Positions 57,201-64,000 of a stretch of 64,000 nucleotides of DNA are shown in pieces. The notes under the pieces are model-generated. The model saw only the letters and a program-made list of their open reading frames with translations, did not search any database and was not told the origin of the DNA. Every line of letters starts with the position of its first letter. Position 1 is the stretch's first letter. Source of the DNA: Vibrio navarrensis. Lineage in GTDB: Bacteria > Pseudomonadota > Gammaproteobacteria > Enterobacterales > Vibrionaceae. Where the stretch lies: NCBI RefSeq assembly GCF_015767675.1, contig NZ_CP065218.1, forward strand, positions 124,001 to 188,000. The letters are read 5' to 3'. The translations under genes were made by a program, and so were the position numbers.

Positions 57201-57326
57201 AATGGTAAAAGCGGGATCTTCCAAGCGGCCGAGATTAAGGAAAGAAGTCACGCCACCAATGGCTAGAATAATAATAAACAGCCAGCTAATGACGCGGTTC
57301 TTGATGGAATATTCTGCGATATTCAT
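54267..57326 (-). CDS. RND efflux transporter with two adaptors
   Basis: A 1019-residue RND pump of about 12 membrane helices. The proton-relay motif is GMLVDNAIVVVEG and the second lysine motif GMILKNGIVLLDQ; the first reads DN in place of the DD found in AcrB-type pumps, as in a distinct group of RND pumps. N-terminal text is MNIAEYSIKNRVISWLFIII. The start shares a base with the upstream adaptor stop (TAATG). Substrate unknown. The tandem adaptors point to a pump with a non-identical adaptor pair, known for some Vibrio systems. Confidence 0.9.
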   Translation of the reverse strand: MNIAEYSIKNRVISWLFIIILAIGGVTSFLNLGRLEDPAFTIKDAMIIATYPGATSKEVEEELTYPLEKEIRQLPYIDHITSTSSNGMSQIMVSMKMDYGPDELPQIWDEMRRKINDLKPTLPSGVQSLQIIDDFGDVYGVMIMLSGDGYDYVELKRYADHLTRELELINGVGKVAIAGDQQEMLFVEISLDRLAALNLDMNTVAGLLNQQNNVVASGEVMVNGESLTIRPSGTFTSVQALENLIIHGRDTGNLIRLKDVATIRRDIQEKPTNIVTFNGKPAISLGISFASGVNVVEVGQKVSQELALLESIKPAGVELNYFYNQAAEVDTSVQDFIVSLAQAVAIVIIVLLFAMGMRSGIIIGLVLLLTVFGTFILMDYNKIELHRISLGALIIALGMLVDNAIVVVEGILVGLKKGRSKVQAAVDIVKQTQWPLLGATVIAITAFAPIGLSQDATGEFMGSLFWVLCYSLFLSWVTALTITPFLADLLLKEEEKGSDTEEDPYKGALFVIFSAMLKFALRFRWLTVTAMVGLLVAAVFAFGMVKQSFFPPSNTPMFYVDIWMPQGTDIRQTTLQTEKVERFIRQHEQVEFVSTSIGQGMQRFALTYQPEKSYEAYAQLQVRALDRESMFALLDELTQALPSQFDKPTFQFKLMEFGPSPASKIEARISGPDPQVLRDIAKQVEDVLHTDPGARNIRHDWRERTKELVPQFNESKARRLGISKEELSNTLQMAFGGNTMGLLRDGTHILPIVGRLPESERVDFASMQNVKIWSPSLQTYVPVDQVIDGVTLDWTEPLIQRRDRKRTLTVLADHDILSDDTPASLFARIQPKVMALPLPDGYSITWGGEYESSKDAQQALFGSLPMGYLLMFVITILLFNSLKKPLVIWFTVPLSIIGVSFGLLTTNMPFSFTAFLGLLSLSGMILKNGIVLLDQINIELASGKEPYQAIIDSAVSRVRPVSMAALTTILGMIPLMFDAFFGSMAITIMAGLGFATVLTLIIVPVMFAILFHIKPNATC

Positions 57327-58387
57327 TATTGATTGCTCTCCACCATTTTGACGGTTTTTCCTTCACGCAGTTTGCGCAGATTGGAATTCACTACCACATC
57401 CCCTGACGTAATACCTGAAGAGATAATGGCACCTTGACCATTGATTTGACTGACCTTAACTGCCACTCGCGTCACCTGCCCTTGATTGAGCTTCCAGACA
57501 AAGAATTCGCCAGACTCACGTCCGGCATCCAAGCTGGTCATTGGTAATTGATAGCCGTCCACCGAGGTGATGCCCGCCGCCTGCATATCCACTTCAACAC
57601 TGGCGCTGGTACCGGGCAAAATCGGCGGTGAGATCTGCTCCATCGCTAACCACATGGCATAACTGCGAGACTGCGGATCGGGTTCACTGGTGTACTCCAA
57701 GTAGTGCACCGGAAACTCGCCCTCGACGCCAGAGAAACGCGCTTTCGGCTGATATGTCGCTGATTGACGATCGGGATCCACTTTGGCGAGCACGTTATCG
57801 GATAGCTCAATTTGCACGTAGACCTTATCATCCTGATAGAGATTAAGAATTGGTTCACCAATTTCTGGGCGTTCATAACGCTCTTTGAACACATCGGTGA
57901 CGGTCCCCGAAAATGGCGCCACCAAGCGGGTGTATTCCAGCTGATTTTTGGCCATCTGATACTGTGCATTGGCGAGCTGGCGATTGGCCGTGAGTTCATC
58001 AAGCTCCGCTTGAGAGATCATCGCTCGCTCAAACAGCTCCTTACCGCGTTCATGCTGCTTAAGCGCCAACGCATGTTTCGCTTTGGCATCTTCCAGTGCC
58101 TGCTTTTGTTTGCTGTCGTCGAGTTTGGCCAGCAGTTGGCCTTGTTTTACGCGATCGCCCGCACGCACCAACACTTGCAAAATTTCGCCAGTGGTACGAA
58201 AGGCAATCGGCGTCTGCTCCGCGGCCACCACTTGCCCTTTAAACACGCGATATTGCGTTGTCACTGGCGCCCCGACTTGGTAAGTCGAAACGGTCAGTAC
58301 ATCACTTTGATGGTCTGGAACGTGCTCTTGGCAGCCGGCTAAACCCAATAAAGAAAGTAGGGTCAGCGTGATTAACGATTTGTTCAT
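57326..58387 (-). CDS. RND periplasmic adaptor, second of two (lipoprotein)
   Basis: A 353-residue membrane-fusion protein with signal peptide and lipobox (LAGC, Cys19). It shows the lipoyl halves VKQGQLLAKLDD and VAPFSGTVTDVFKERYERP around a helical hairpin (KHALALKQHERGKELFERAM). It follows the other adaptor directly through a TAATG overlap and precedes the pump by the same device. The two adaptors differ enough in text that they probably form a hetero-oligomer or serve different substrates. Confidence 0.88.
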   Translation of the reverse strand: MNKSLITLTLLSLLGLAGCQEHVPDHQSDVLTVSTYQVGAPVTTQYRVFKGQVVAAEQTPIAFRTTGEILQVLVRAGDRVKQGQLLAKLDDSKQKQALEDAKAKHALALKQHERGKELFERAMISQAELDELTANRQLANAQYQMAKNQLEYTRLVAPFSGTVTDVFKERYERPEIGEPILNLYQDDKVYVQIELSDNVLAKVDPDRQSATYQPKARFSGVEGEFPVHYLEYTSEPDPQSRSYAMWLAMEQISPPILPGTSASVEVDMQAAGITSVDGYQLPMTSLDAGRESGEFFVWKLNQGQVTRVAVKVSQINGQGAIISSGITSGDVVVNSNLRKLREGKTVKMVESNQ

Positions 58388-59478
58388 TAGATCCCTTCCT
58401 CACGTTGCCACGCTTTGACTACCTGCCCTTCGGTAAGATTTTCCACTCCGGCAATCACCACTCGATCTTGACGATTCAAACCTGAAATCACATCCCCGTT
58501 CGCATTGAGTGACAATGTCACCTTCTTCAATTGTTGATTCTCTTCATCCAACAGCCAAACGTCACCTTGCGAGCCTTTCTTTGACACCCAAGCCGCTTCT
58601 GGCAAGGTTAAAAACGGGGTTATATTCGCTTTACCAATCGAAACTTGTCCTGTCATCCCACTGAGTAAGTTCCTGTCTTGCGGACGTGTGATGGTCACAA
58701 TCGCCGTGTAGCTGTTGGTATCAGCATCACGGCGCGTGGTGATCTCTTTGAACTGAGCCGGGATAGGCTTATCGGGTTCGCTGTCCATCGTTACCCACAT
58801 AGGAAGATTCTTCAGCTTGTCTAAGCCATTCGCCTCAACATAAGAAATAGGAACGGTAAACGAAACGTCTAACGAACTGTTGTCGATCAAGTTAAGGATT
58901 TGCTGTTTGGCGGCAACCACCTGATTGGGTTTGACGTAGGTATAGGAAACCACGCCACTAAACGGCGCTTTCAACATCGCATAACTTAAATCCGTTTTTG
59001 CCTGTTCATAGGTCGCTCTCGCCGCGGTAAATGCGGTTTCTGCTTGATCATAAACATCGGTACTAATGAGCTTCTTGTGATACAAGCTTTGTGCTCTTTG
59101 CCACTGAGTTTGCGCCAGCGCGTATTGCGCACTCGCCGCATCTAACTGCAACTGCAGATCGGCTTGATCTAATCTGGCTAACAGCTCTCCTTGTTGTACT
59201 TCATCGCCCATGCGCACAGTCAATGCATCAATTTGACCCGCCACTTGAAAAGAAAGTTGCGCTCGTTTGGTAGCATCAATTTGCGCAAGGAAACTGTCCG
59301 CCGAACTCGCCATCAAATCGTTCACCGACAAAAGCTTTACAGGTTTCACCGTCAACACCGTCGTTTCAGAAACAGCCTGATTACACCCAACAAGCAAGCC
59401 AATCGTAGCTAAAAGCACACTGCTATTGAGCAAAGTGCGTTTTATCAAAGGTTTTCGCACAGTCGCTTCTCCAATCAT
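58387..59478 (-). CDS. RND periplasmic adaptor, first of two (lipoprotein)
   Basis: A 363-residue membrane-fusion protein with a lipobox (LVGC, about Cys32), lipoyl motif VQQGELLARLDQ and hairpin (LQLDAASAQYALAQTQWQRA), then KAPFSGVVSYTYVKPNQVV. First gene of the efflux operon. It diverges from the TetR gene with 142 bases between, so repression by that TetR is likely. The first 15 residues are basic before the hydrophobic core; the start codon is a single ATG in frame. Confidence 0.88.
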   Translation of the reverse strand: MIGEATVRKPLIKRTLLNSSVLLATIGLLVGCNQAVSETTVLTVKPVKLLSVNDLMASSADSFLAQIDATKRAQLSFQVAGQIDALTVRMGDEVQQGELLARLDQADLQLQLDAASAQYALAQTQWQRAQSLYHKKLISTDVYDQAETAFTAARATYEQAKTDLSYAMLKAPFSGVVSYTYVKPNQVVAAKQQILNLIDNSSLDVSFTVPISYVEANGLDKLKNLPMWVTMDSEPDKPIPAQFKEITTRRDADTNSYTAIVTITRPQDRNLLSGMTGQVSIGKANITPFLTLPEAAWVSKKGSQGDVWLLDEENQQLKKVTLSLNANGDVISGLNRQDRVVIAGVENLTEGQVVKAWQREEGI

Positions 59479-59539
59479 CCATTTATTACACAGATGTGCA
59501 GTATATTAAGATTCAAGAAACGATCAATATATTTTCCAA

Positions 59540-59568
59540 CTGTACAGCAAAAAAATTAGTCAATTGAC
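59540..59568. promoter_or_regulatory. Palindromes between the TetR gene and the efflux operon
   Basis: CTGTACAG (59540-59547) and GTCAATTGAC (59559-59568) are perfect short palindromes inside the 142-base divergent region. Either could be a TetR operator; no spacing or consensus was available for test. Confidence 0.35.
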
Positions 59569-59620
59569 GCCCTTGTGGTTACACTAGGTCGTTTTTGCAA
59601 AAGGGGAAAAATGCTCGGTT

Positions 59621-60334
59621 ATGTCAGAAAGAAAGCAAGGTCGTCGTAGCGCTGAAGCGGCAGAGCAAACCAAATGCGAGATCCTCAAAATCGCGGCAGA
59701 TATGTTTGCTACCCTCGGCTTTGAGCGGGTTTCGTTACGTAATATCAGCGAGCGAGCGGGTGTCTCGCACAGCCTGATCCGCCATCATTTCGGTAGCAAA
59801 GAGAAGATTTGGCAAGAGATCAGTGACGCTTTGGATGACTATCTGCAAACCTACATTACCGAATTGATTCGTGAGATTTCGCAGCAAAATAGCGATTGTG
59901 CTCAGCAAATTTACGAATTTTTAGTGCGCATGTGCGCGTTTACGTTGGTGCACAAACAGCCGATCCAATTGATTGCCGATGCGGTTCGCCAAGACGACAA
60001 TGCGCTACTGGAATATTTCCTGCGTTCCAAAGACGAATTCGCTGCCGCGTTTGAGCCGCTTTACACCCAATACAACTTACGCCACCCTGAAAAACCGATC
60101 TGCATGTGGGAAATGAAATGGCAAATGCTACTGCATGCCCATGGCGCATGCAGTTTAACGCCATTTCTTGGCGAAACCTGGCCGGGCATCAGCGATGCCG
60201 ATACACTTCTACTTAAGCATTGGGAATTGTTTAACCAGCAGATTGCTAGACAACTCAATATCCATCAGGACAAGATGATTCATCCCAGCAAACTGGACGA
60301 TATTGTTATTGAAGTGGCCTGCCGTACCCAGTAA
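59621..60334 (+). CDS. TetR-family regulator
   Basis: A 237-residue regulator with the N-terminal helix-turn-helix (AADMFATLGFERVSLRNISE then SHSLIRHHFGSKEKIW) and an all-helical ligand domain. Diverging from the RND operon, it is its likely repressor; the ligand would be a pump substrate. No signal peptide. The 3' end overlaps the tail of the convergent protease frame by about 55 bases. Confidence 0.88.
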   Translation: MSERKQGRRSAEAAEQTKCEILKIAADMFATLGFERVSLRNISERAGVSHSLIRHHFGSKEKIWQEISDALDDYLQTYITELIREISQQNSDCAQQIYEFLVRMCAFTLVHKQPIQLIADAVRQDDNALLEYFLRSKDEFAAAFEPLYTQYNLRHPEKPICMWEMKWQMLLHAHGACSLTPFLGETWPGISDADTLLLKHWELFNQQIARQLNIHQDKMIHPSKLDDIVIEVACRTQ

Positions 60335-61428
60335 TCCCTCACAATGAAAAATTGCACGAAACGCCGTTGCCAAGCAAGGGCGTTTCTGCACCAGCAAAGC
60401 AGTAAGCACATCATTAAGCCAACCCCGAACGCTCCACCTTCTCTCTTCAAGGCCAGCGCGGCTTCCAGCCCAGCCGTTGTATTTGCCGCCTCAGGTACAT
60501 AATCGCCGTTGAGATAATCGACACGCATCTGTTCTGTGATCACTATTTTGGCCGTTTCTTTGCCGCTAAGCACACGGTTGATCCAAGTCGAGTAGTCTTG
60601 AATTTCAGTAAATACCGACGTAACGGGCCACTGCGGATCACCACACGTCTGCGGGCCAAAACTGGTCAAGCCCACTTGGACAAGCGTGCCGTTGTTGTTC
60701 CAGTAGACAGGGCCACCAGAATCGCCATGACAAGTGCTGTTTTTCAGCTGCGATGCACTGCTATAGTTGCCATCGAAACAGATCTGCTTTGAGGTAAGGT
60801 AACGACCCGCGGAAAATGTCGCAGCGCAAATATCGTTTGCAACATAGTTAAGCGAAGCGGCTAGTAGGCGCGTGTCACTGTCATCATTGGTTTGGGTATT
60901 ACCATGCCCGACAGTGAAAAATGGCTGCCCGGCACTTCGATACGATTCATCGCTTGGTCGCACTATCACATCATTAATCGCATCGATATTCATCGCTGTG
61001 GCCAGTTTCAACACCGCGATATCATCGGGAAACAACACTTGCGCGCTGTCGATAAAGCTGTCCGGGTAGTAGATCTCGCTCACCCGTAGCCTTTGAATAT
61101 TGCCAAAGGGATACTGCTTTTCATCTTGCAGTTGTGGCACCACCACCATAAATAAAGGCAGTGAAGCGGAACCCGTCACGCAGTGCGCTGCGGTTAATAC
61201 ATGCAGAGGGTCGAGAATACTCGCACCACAATAGGGGCCTGAATAATAGATACCGTTGTATTCGAGCGAGTCATAGTAAAGGCTGGCAATTGAGGAATAA
61301 TCGGAAACACTGACCACATCGCCATTGACCACACGAGTTTGTGGCAAAGATTGCGCGCATAGCACAGCTGATGCCAGCATGGTGGCGGCAACCAGCGAAC
61401 AACGGGATAAAGAAGTGATAGAAAACAT
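60280..61428 (-). CDS. Secreted trypsin-like serine protease, GlyGly-CTERM-like tail
   Basis: A protein of up to 382 residues. Signal peptide (SLVAATMLASAVLCAQS), then mature RVVNGDV; catalytic triad HVLTAAHCV, DDIAVLKLA and GDSGGPVY. Near the C-terminus the sequence EGGAFGVGLMMCLLLCWCRN looks like the GlyGly-CTERM sorting helix with its basic end. The frame then continues about 35 residues through a hairpin terminator and into the tetR gene without a stop, so the last part is doubtful; a frame error near the C-terminus is possible. Similar to Vibrio trypsins secreted by the type II system. Confidence 0.78.
   Translation of the reverse strand: MFSITSLSRCSLVAATMLASAVLCAQSLPQTRVVNGDVVSVSDYSSIASLYYDSLEYNGIYYSGPYCGASILDPLHVLTAAHCVTGSASLPLFMVVVPQLQDEKQYPFGNIQRLRVSEIYYPDSFIDSAQVLFPDDIAVLKLATAMNIDAINDVIVRPSDESYRSAGQPFFTVGHGNTQTNDDSDTRLLAASLNYVANDICAATFSAGRYLTSKQICFDGNYSSASQLKNSTCHGDSGGPVYWNNNGTLVQVGLTSFGPQTCGDPQWPVTSVFTEIQDYSTWINRVLSGKETAKIVITEQMRVDYLNGDYVPEAANTTAGLEAALALKREGGAFGVGLMMCLLLCWCRNALAWQRRFVQFFIVRDYWVRQATSITISSSLLG
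60359..60385. terminator. Hairpin between tetR and the protease
   Basis: AAACGCC, loop of 12, GGGCGTTT stem between convergent genes. It lies inside the uncertain C-terminal tail of the protease frame. Confidence 0.6.
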
Positions 61429-61460
61429 AACACCGCGCCCCCAGATAGAAGCGCGGTGTT
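61429..61460. terminator. Perfect hairpin abutting the protease start codon
   Basis: AACACCGCGC (61429-61438) and GCGCGGTGTT (61451-61460) are exact inverted copies, with the minus-strand ATG of the protease immediately adjacent. It probably terminates gcvT transcripts; it could also mask the protease start in a read-through mRNA. Confidence 0.7.
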
Positions 61461-61509
61461 GATTGGAGAAAGCAAGCTCACTTGCTTAGGGATTCAGCAC
61501 AACGCTTCG

Positions 61510-62643
61510 TTAACCACGGTAGTAGCGTTGCGGTACAAAAGGCATTTTCTCTACCGCCATCGGTAGCAGCTTGCCACGAACTTCGGCAAACACTTCGGTG
61601 CCAATCTCAGTAAGGTCCGCTCGTAAGTACGCCATAGAAACTGGTTTACCTGCATTCGGACCTGCGGTACCACTGGTTACTACACCCACTTTATTACCAT
61701 CTGCGTCGAAAAGTTCAGCCCCTTCACGAACGGGAGCTTTAGTTAAACCCACCAAACCAACACGTTTGCGGGATACATCTTTGCTTTCAATTTGTTTTAG
61801 GATGATGTCTGCGCCGGGAAAGCCACCCTCACGCTCACCGCCTGTGCGACGCACTTTCTGAATTCCCCAAAGCAGGCTCGCTTCCACTGGCGTGGTGGTT
61901 TGATCGAGATCGTGACCATAGAGACACAAACCACACTCCAAACGGAGAGAATCACGCGCGCCCAGACCAATCCATTCCACTTCTTGCTCCGCAGTCAGTG
62001 CACGAGCCAGCGCTTCTGCTTTGTCGGCGGGAACCGAGATTTCGTAGCCGTCTTCTCCAGTATAGCCGCTGCGAGAGATGATGCATTCTTCGCCCAGCAA
62101 TTCGAGTTTCTGCACATCCATAAACAGCATCTCAGCCACTGCTGGTTGGAAACGCGCGAGAACTTCAGCGGCTTTCGGACCTTGAATCGCCAACAGAGCG
62201 CGATCATCAATCACTTCCAGCTCAACATCCGAAGGAATGTGTGCTTGCAAATGGTTAATGTCCTGCTCTTTACAAGCCGCGTTCACCACAACGAACAAAT
62301 GGTCGCCAAGGTTTGCCACCATCAGATCATCCATGATGCCGCCCTGCTCATTGGTAAAGAAGGCATAACGCTGCTTACCTTGCGCAAGATCGATAATGTC
62401 AACGGGAACCAGAGACTCAAGAAACGCCGCTGCACCTTCACCGTGTAATCTGAGCTGTCCCATATGAGAAACATCAAACAAACCTGCTGCGTCACGCGTG
62501 TGCAGGTGCTCTTTCTTCACACCTAGCGGATATTGAACTGGCATATCGTAACCAGCAAACGGCACCATTTTGGCGCCCACTTCAATGTGTAGCGCGTGAA
62601 GCGGTGTTGTCAGTAATTCTTGGTCAGAGTGTTCTTGAGTCAT
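61510..62643 (-). CDS. gcvT: Glycine cleavage system aminomethyltransferase (T protein)
   Basis: A 377-residue enzyme that moves the methylene group from the aminomethyl-lipoyl H protein to tetrahydrofolate, releasing ammonia. It has PFAGYDMPVQYP at the N-terminus, DVSHMGQ, DDLMV and the folate-binding ISRSGYTGEDGYEISVP (about residues 187-203), then LRLECGLCLYGHDL. ATG 62643 follows GGAG; an ATG four codons upstream lacks a ribosome site. gcvT is separated from glyA and the rest of the cleavage system by the XRE regulator. A PurR-type box and XRE candidate operators lie upstream. Confidence 0.95.
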   Translation of the reverse strand: MTQEHSDQELLTTPLHALHIEVGAKMVPFAGYDMPVQYPLGVKKEHLHTRDAAGLFDVSHMGQLRLHGEGAAAFLESLVPVDIIDLAQGKQRYAFFTNEQGGIMDDLMVANLGDHLFVVVNAACKEQDINHLQAHIPSDVELEVIDDRALLAIQGPKAAEVLARFQPAVAEMLFMDVQKLELLGEECIISRSGYTGEDGYEISVPADKAEALARALTAEQEVEWIGLGARDSLRLECGLCLYGHDLDQTTTPVEASLLWGIQKVRRTGGEREGGFPGADIILKQIESKDVSRKRVGLVGLTKAPVREGAELFDADGNKVGVVTSGTAGPNAGKPVSMAYLRADLTEIGTEVFAEVRGKLLPMAVEKMPFVPQRYYRG

Positions 62644-62723
62644 TTTCGTCTCCATTAGCTAGACCCAGCACAGCGATCTATCAGCAATTAAGTTGAGCAG
62701 TTTTCCACCAAGGGAAAATTCTG

Positions 62724-62737
62724 TTTCCTATAATAAA
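62724..62737. promoter_or_regulatory. Candidate XRE operator near gcvT
   Basis: TTTCCTATAATAAA matches the perfect 14-base palindrome found before glyA at 12 of 14 positions. It lies 81-94 bases upstream of the gcvT start. Confidence 0.45.
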
Positions 62738-62888
62738 CACGAGCTAACGAGTTTTGCACGATCAACTCGTTTAGAACCGTTCAAAATGTGACATTTAACA
62801 ATTTAGTCACAACCGAAAGAGGTAACAACAACGCCGAAATGCGGGTTTTATCAGCAAATCGGCGCTATTGTAATTAAGATTTCCGTAA

Positions 62889-62904
62889 AAGCAAACGTTT
62901 GCCT
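62889..62904. promoter_or_regulatory. PurR-type operator upstream of gcvT
   Basis: AAGCAAACGTTTGCCT contains the full CAAACGTTTG core flanked by G and C, the same as the fhs site. In E. coli PurR represses the gcvTHP operon. It lies 246 bases before the gcvT start, so its role depends on where the promoter is. Confidence 0.6.
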
Positions 62905-62917
62905 TCACTATAGGAAA
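62904..62917. promoter_or_regulatory. Candidate XRE operator beside the PurR box
   Basis: TTCACTATAGGAAA matches the glyA-side palindrome at 12 of 14 positions, touching the PurR site at one base. It lies between the XRE stop codon and gcvT. Confidence 0.45.
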
Positions 62918-62934
62918 TTTACATCTTGTTAGCA

Positions 62935-63558
62935 CTATTTGGCGGTCACCCACAAAATGTGTGCATCTTCGTCACTGACCGACACCAACATGTGCCCCAT
63001 ATTGGCATCGTAGTAGACACTGTCACCTTCGCTAAGCACCACAGGTTCGTAGAATTCTGAGAAGAATTGTACCGCCCCAGAGAGAATCAACAGGAACTCT
63101 TCCCCGTCATGGCGAACCCAATCCCCGTACTCATCAAAACTACGCGCATGAACCACGCTTTTGAATGGCATCATTTTCTTATTGGAAAGTTGTGTTGCTA
63201 GTAACTCATGCTCGTAGGTTTGGGTTGGGTGTGACTTACCCAGCCCTTTCTTGGTGATATCCCGACGGCCAGTGGCCACTTTTTTTCTTGGTGGCTCAAA
63301 GAGTTGTGGCATATCAATCTTCAGACCGTGCGCCAATTTCTGCATCGCTTGAAAGGTTGGCGAGATCTGTTCGTTCTCAATTTTACTTAAGGTTGAACGT
63401 GCCAAGCCCGTGCGTTGACTCGCCTCTTCGAGGGTGATTCCCAACTTGGCGCGCACCTCTTTAATTCGCTGACCGAGCTTAAGCGGCTCGATATTTTGCT
63501 CTTGCGACTCTTTCGCCAGTGTCAGAGATGGGTACTCATCATAGAAATCTTCCGACAT
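62935..63558 (-). CDS. XRE-family regulator with cupin domain
   Basis: A 207-residue regulator. Residues about 30-90 are the helix-turn-helix (KLGITLEEASQRTGLARSTL then KIENEQISPTFQAMQKLA), and the C-terminal half is a cupin (FKSVVHARSFDEYGDWVRHD then LILSGAVQFFSEFYEPVVL and GDSVYYDANMGHMLV). GAGGG before ATG 63558 decides the start over an upstream one. Between gcvT and glyA, it most likely controls the glycine-cleavage and serine genes, perhaps with a small ligand in the cupin. Its own promoter region shares the palindrome at 63679-63692. Confidence 0.85.
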   Translation of the reverse strand: MSEDFYDEYPSLTLAKESQEQNIEPLKLGQRIKEVRAKLGITLEEASQRTGLARSTLSKIENEQISPTFQAMQKLAHGLKIDMPQLFEPPRKKVATGRRDITKKGLGKSHPTQTYEHELLATQLSNKKMMPFKSVVHARSFDEYGDWVRHDGEEFLLILSGAVQFFSEFYEPVVLSEGDSVYYDANMGHMLVSVSDEDAHILWVTAK

Positions 63559-63678
63559 ATTTCCCTCGTATTTATTCTTCGCTTCCTGTTCAAAAATCAT
63601 TGTGCATGAAGCCTAAAGTGGAGAAAAGTGCAGCAGGGTAAATAAAGCGTGCTCTTGTTAACAAAAAACGCAACCATG

Positions 63679-63692
63679 TTTCCTATAGGAAA
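63679..63692. promoter_or_regulatory. Perfect palindrome between the XRE gene and glyA
   Basis: TTTCCTATAGGAAA is a perfect 14-base palindrome in the divergent region. Two 12-of-14 copies lie on the other side of the XRE gene, so this is the best candidate operator for the XRE-cupin protein. Confidence 0.6.
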
Positions 63693-63736
63693 TTTTCGGT
63701 TGATTGTTCAGTTAACAACGGGTATGTTACCAACTT

Positions 63737-63882
63737 GTTAGTTGAAGAGATGCTTTTTCCGCACGCATTGACCGAAGGAAGTAACGTCGATCTGCGGCCT
63801 TTTGTACCCATTTGGGATGGATTTCGCTCTGAACAGGACGGCTAATTTATAGCCGGTTCAGCTAATACAAAGGACTGTCGAA
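63737..63882 (+). promoter_or_regulatory. Candidate glycine riboswitch before glyA
   Basis: Core text resembles a glycine aptamer: ACCGAAGGAAGTAA (63771-63784) then TTCAGCTAATACAAAGGACT (about 63857-63876), close to the Vibrio cholerae VCI aptamer as I recall it (ACCGAAGAAGUAA and UUUCAGGUAAAAAGGACU). GTTAGT (63737-63742) can pair with ACTGTC as P1, TTGAA with TTCAG as the next stem, and ATGC with GCAT as P2. P3 would be unusually long, about 70 bases. No covariance test was possible. Confidence 0.45.
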
Positions 63883-63912
63883 TCAGAGAACGACGGTACA
63901 CAGATTCGACAG
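63875..63912 (+). promoter_or_regulatory. Stem next to the glyA ribosome site, possible expression platform
   Basis: CTGTCGAATC (63875-63884) and GATTCGACAG (63903-63912) are perfect inverted copies, 21 bases before glyA. The left arm overlaps the proposed P1 3' strand of the riboswitch, so the two structures are mutually exclusive. Confidence 0.5.
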
Positions 63913-63933
63913 ATGATTGAAAGGTTATCTACC

Positions 63934-64000
63934 ATGAACAGCACTTACCAAAACCACAGCTTGGAAAATTTTTTCTCCACTAACTTGTCAGCAACCGACG
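63934..64000 (+). CDS. glyA: Serine hydroxymethyltransferase, 5' end only
   Basis: The frame starts at ATG 63934 behind AAAGG and runs to the window edge, giving 22 residues (MNSTYQNHSLENFFSTNLSA and two more). They agree in style with the N-terminus of the Vibrio chromosome II GlyA, recalled from V. cholerae. The enzyme interconverts serine and glycine with tetrahydrofolate. The identification leans on the neighbouring gcvT and XRE genes and on the expected order; the fold region is outside the window. Confidence 0.6.
   Translation, partial: MNSTYQNHSLENFFSTNLSATD

Noticed and set aside
62656..62888. Glycine riboswitch directly upstream of gcvT
   Set aside because: No ACCGAAGG-type core or GGAC motif was seen on the minus strand there.
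1..64000. CRISPR array, tRNA, rRNA or prophage
   Set aside because: No regular repeat-spacer pattern, tRNA-like cloverleaf or phage structural genes were noticed.

Overview
The window looks like a gammaproteobacterial chromosome segment, most likely a Vibrio and probably its second chromosome. This is inferred from the gene set: a large secreted GH18 chitinase, a GH19 chitinase, a GlyGly-CTERM-like trypsin, a gcvT/XRE/glyA glycine locus, a glgC, and a complete fructose PTS with Cra. No rRNA, tRNA, CRISPR array, prophage or intact insertion sequence was seen. Species is not assigned.

Layout. 1-6.2 kb: 3' end of an EAL-domain protein, RhlE-type helicase, AcpH, a chemoreceptor, a YieH-like phosphatase and several very small genes. 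6.4-12.1 kb: CreA, inosine-guanosine kinase (gsk), formate-tetrahydrofolate ligase (fhs) behind a PurR box, an ABC-F fragment and glgC. 12.1-17.9 kb: a 1050-residue chitinase, then a YqhC/YqhD-like AraC regulator and aldehyde reductase pair. 17.9-26.1 kb: a phosphoglycerate uptake island (pgtA, pgtB, pgtC divergent from pgtP) followed by pyruvate kinase, so imported phosphoglycerate could feed lower glycolysis. 26.2-33.0 kb: an RND pump and adaptor divergent from a response regulator and kinase that read like the Acinetobacter AdeAB/AdeRS set. 33.3-37.9 kb: EamA exporter and LysR regulator, S4 protein, periplasmic binding protein and EEP-family phosphoesterase. 37.9-40.9 kb: a GH19 chitinase bracketed by oppositely oriented transposase relics. 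40.9-46.1 kb: cra divergent from fruBKA with three Cra operators. 46.3-54 kb: a small outer-membrane barrel, then an unfamiliar minus-strand operon. 54.3-61.4 kb: an RND pump with two adaptors and a TetR regulator, then a secreted trypsin. 61.5-64 kb: gcvT, an XRE-cupin regulator and the start of glyA.

The best candidate for an undescribed system is the 46,991-53,971 operon (transcribed right to left): GT4 glycosyltransferase, GT2 glycosyltransferase, HemN/HemW-like radical SAM protein, a double-domain alpha/beta-barrel-like protein, an MFS transporter, and a second copy of the double-domain protein. Most junctions overlap (TAATG or a few bases), implying co-translation. The radical SAM gene and the GT4 gene are interrupted by -1 frame breaks, two of them exactly at seven-base homopolymers. 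They may be decaying, phase-variable, rescued by slippage, or wrongly sequenced.

The second notable layer is regulatory: near-identical palindromes around the XRE-cupin gene, a candidate glycine riboswitch before glyA, PurR boxes before fhs and gcvT, an AdeR-box-like direct repeat before the Ade-like regulator, and a cluster of TGASTCA motifs between pgtC and pgtP.
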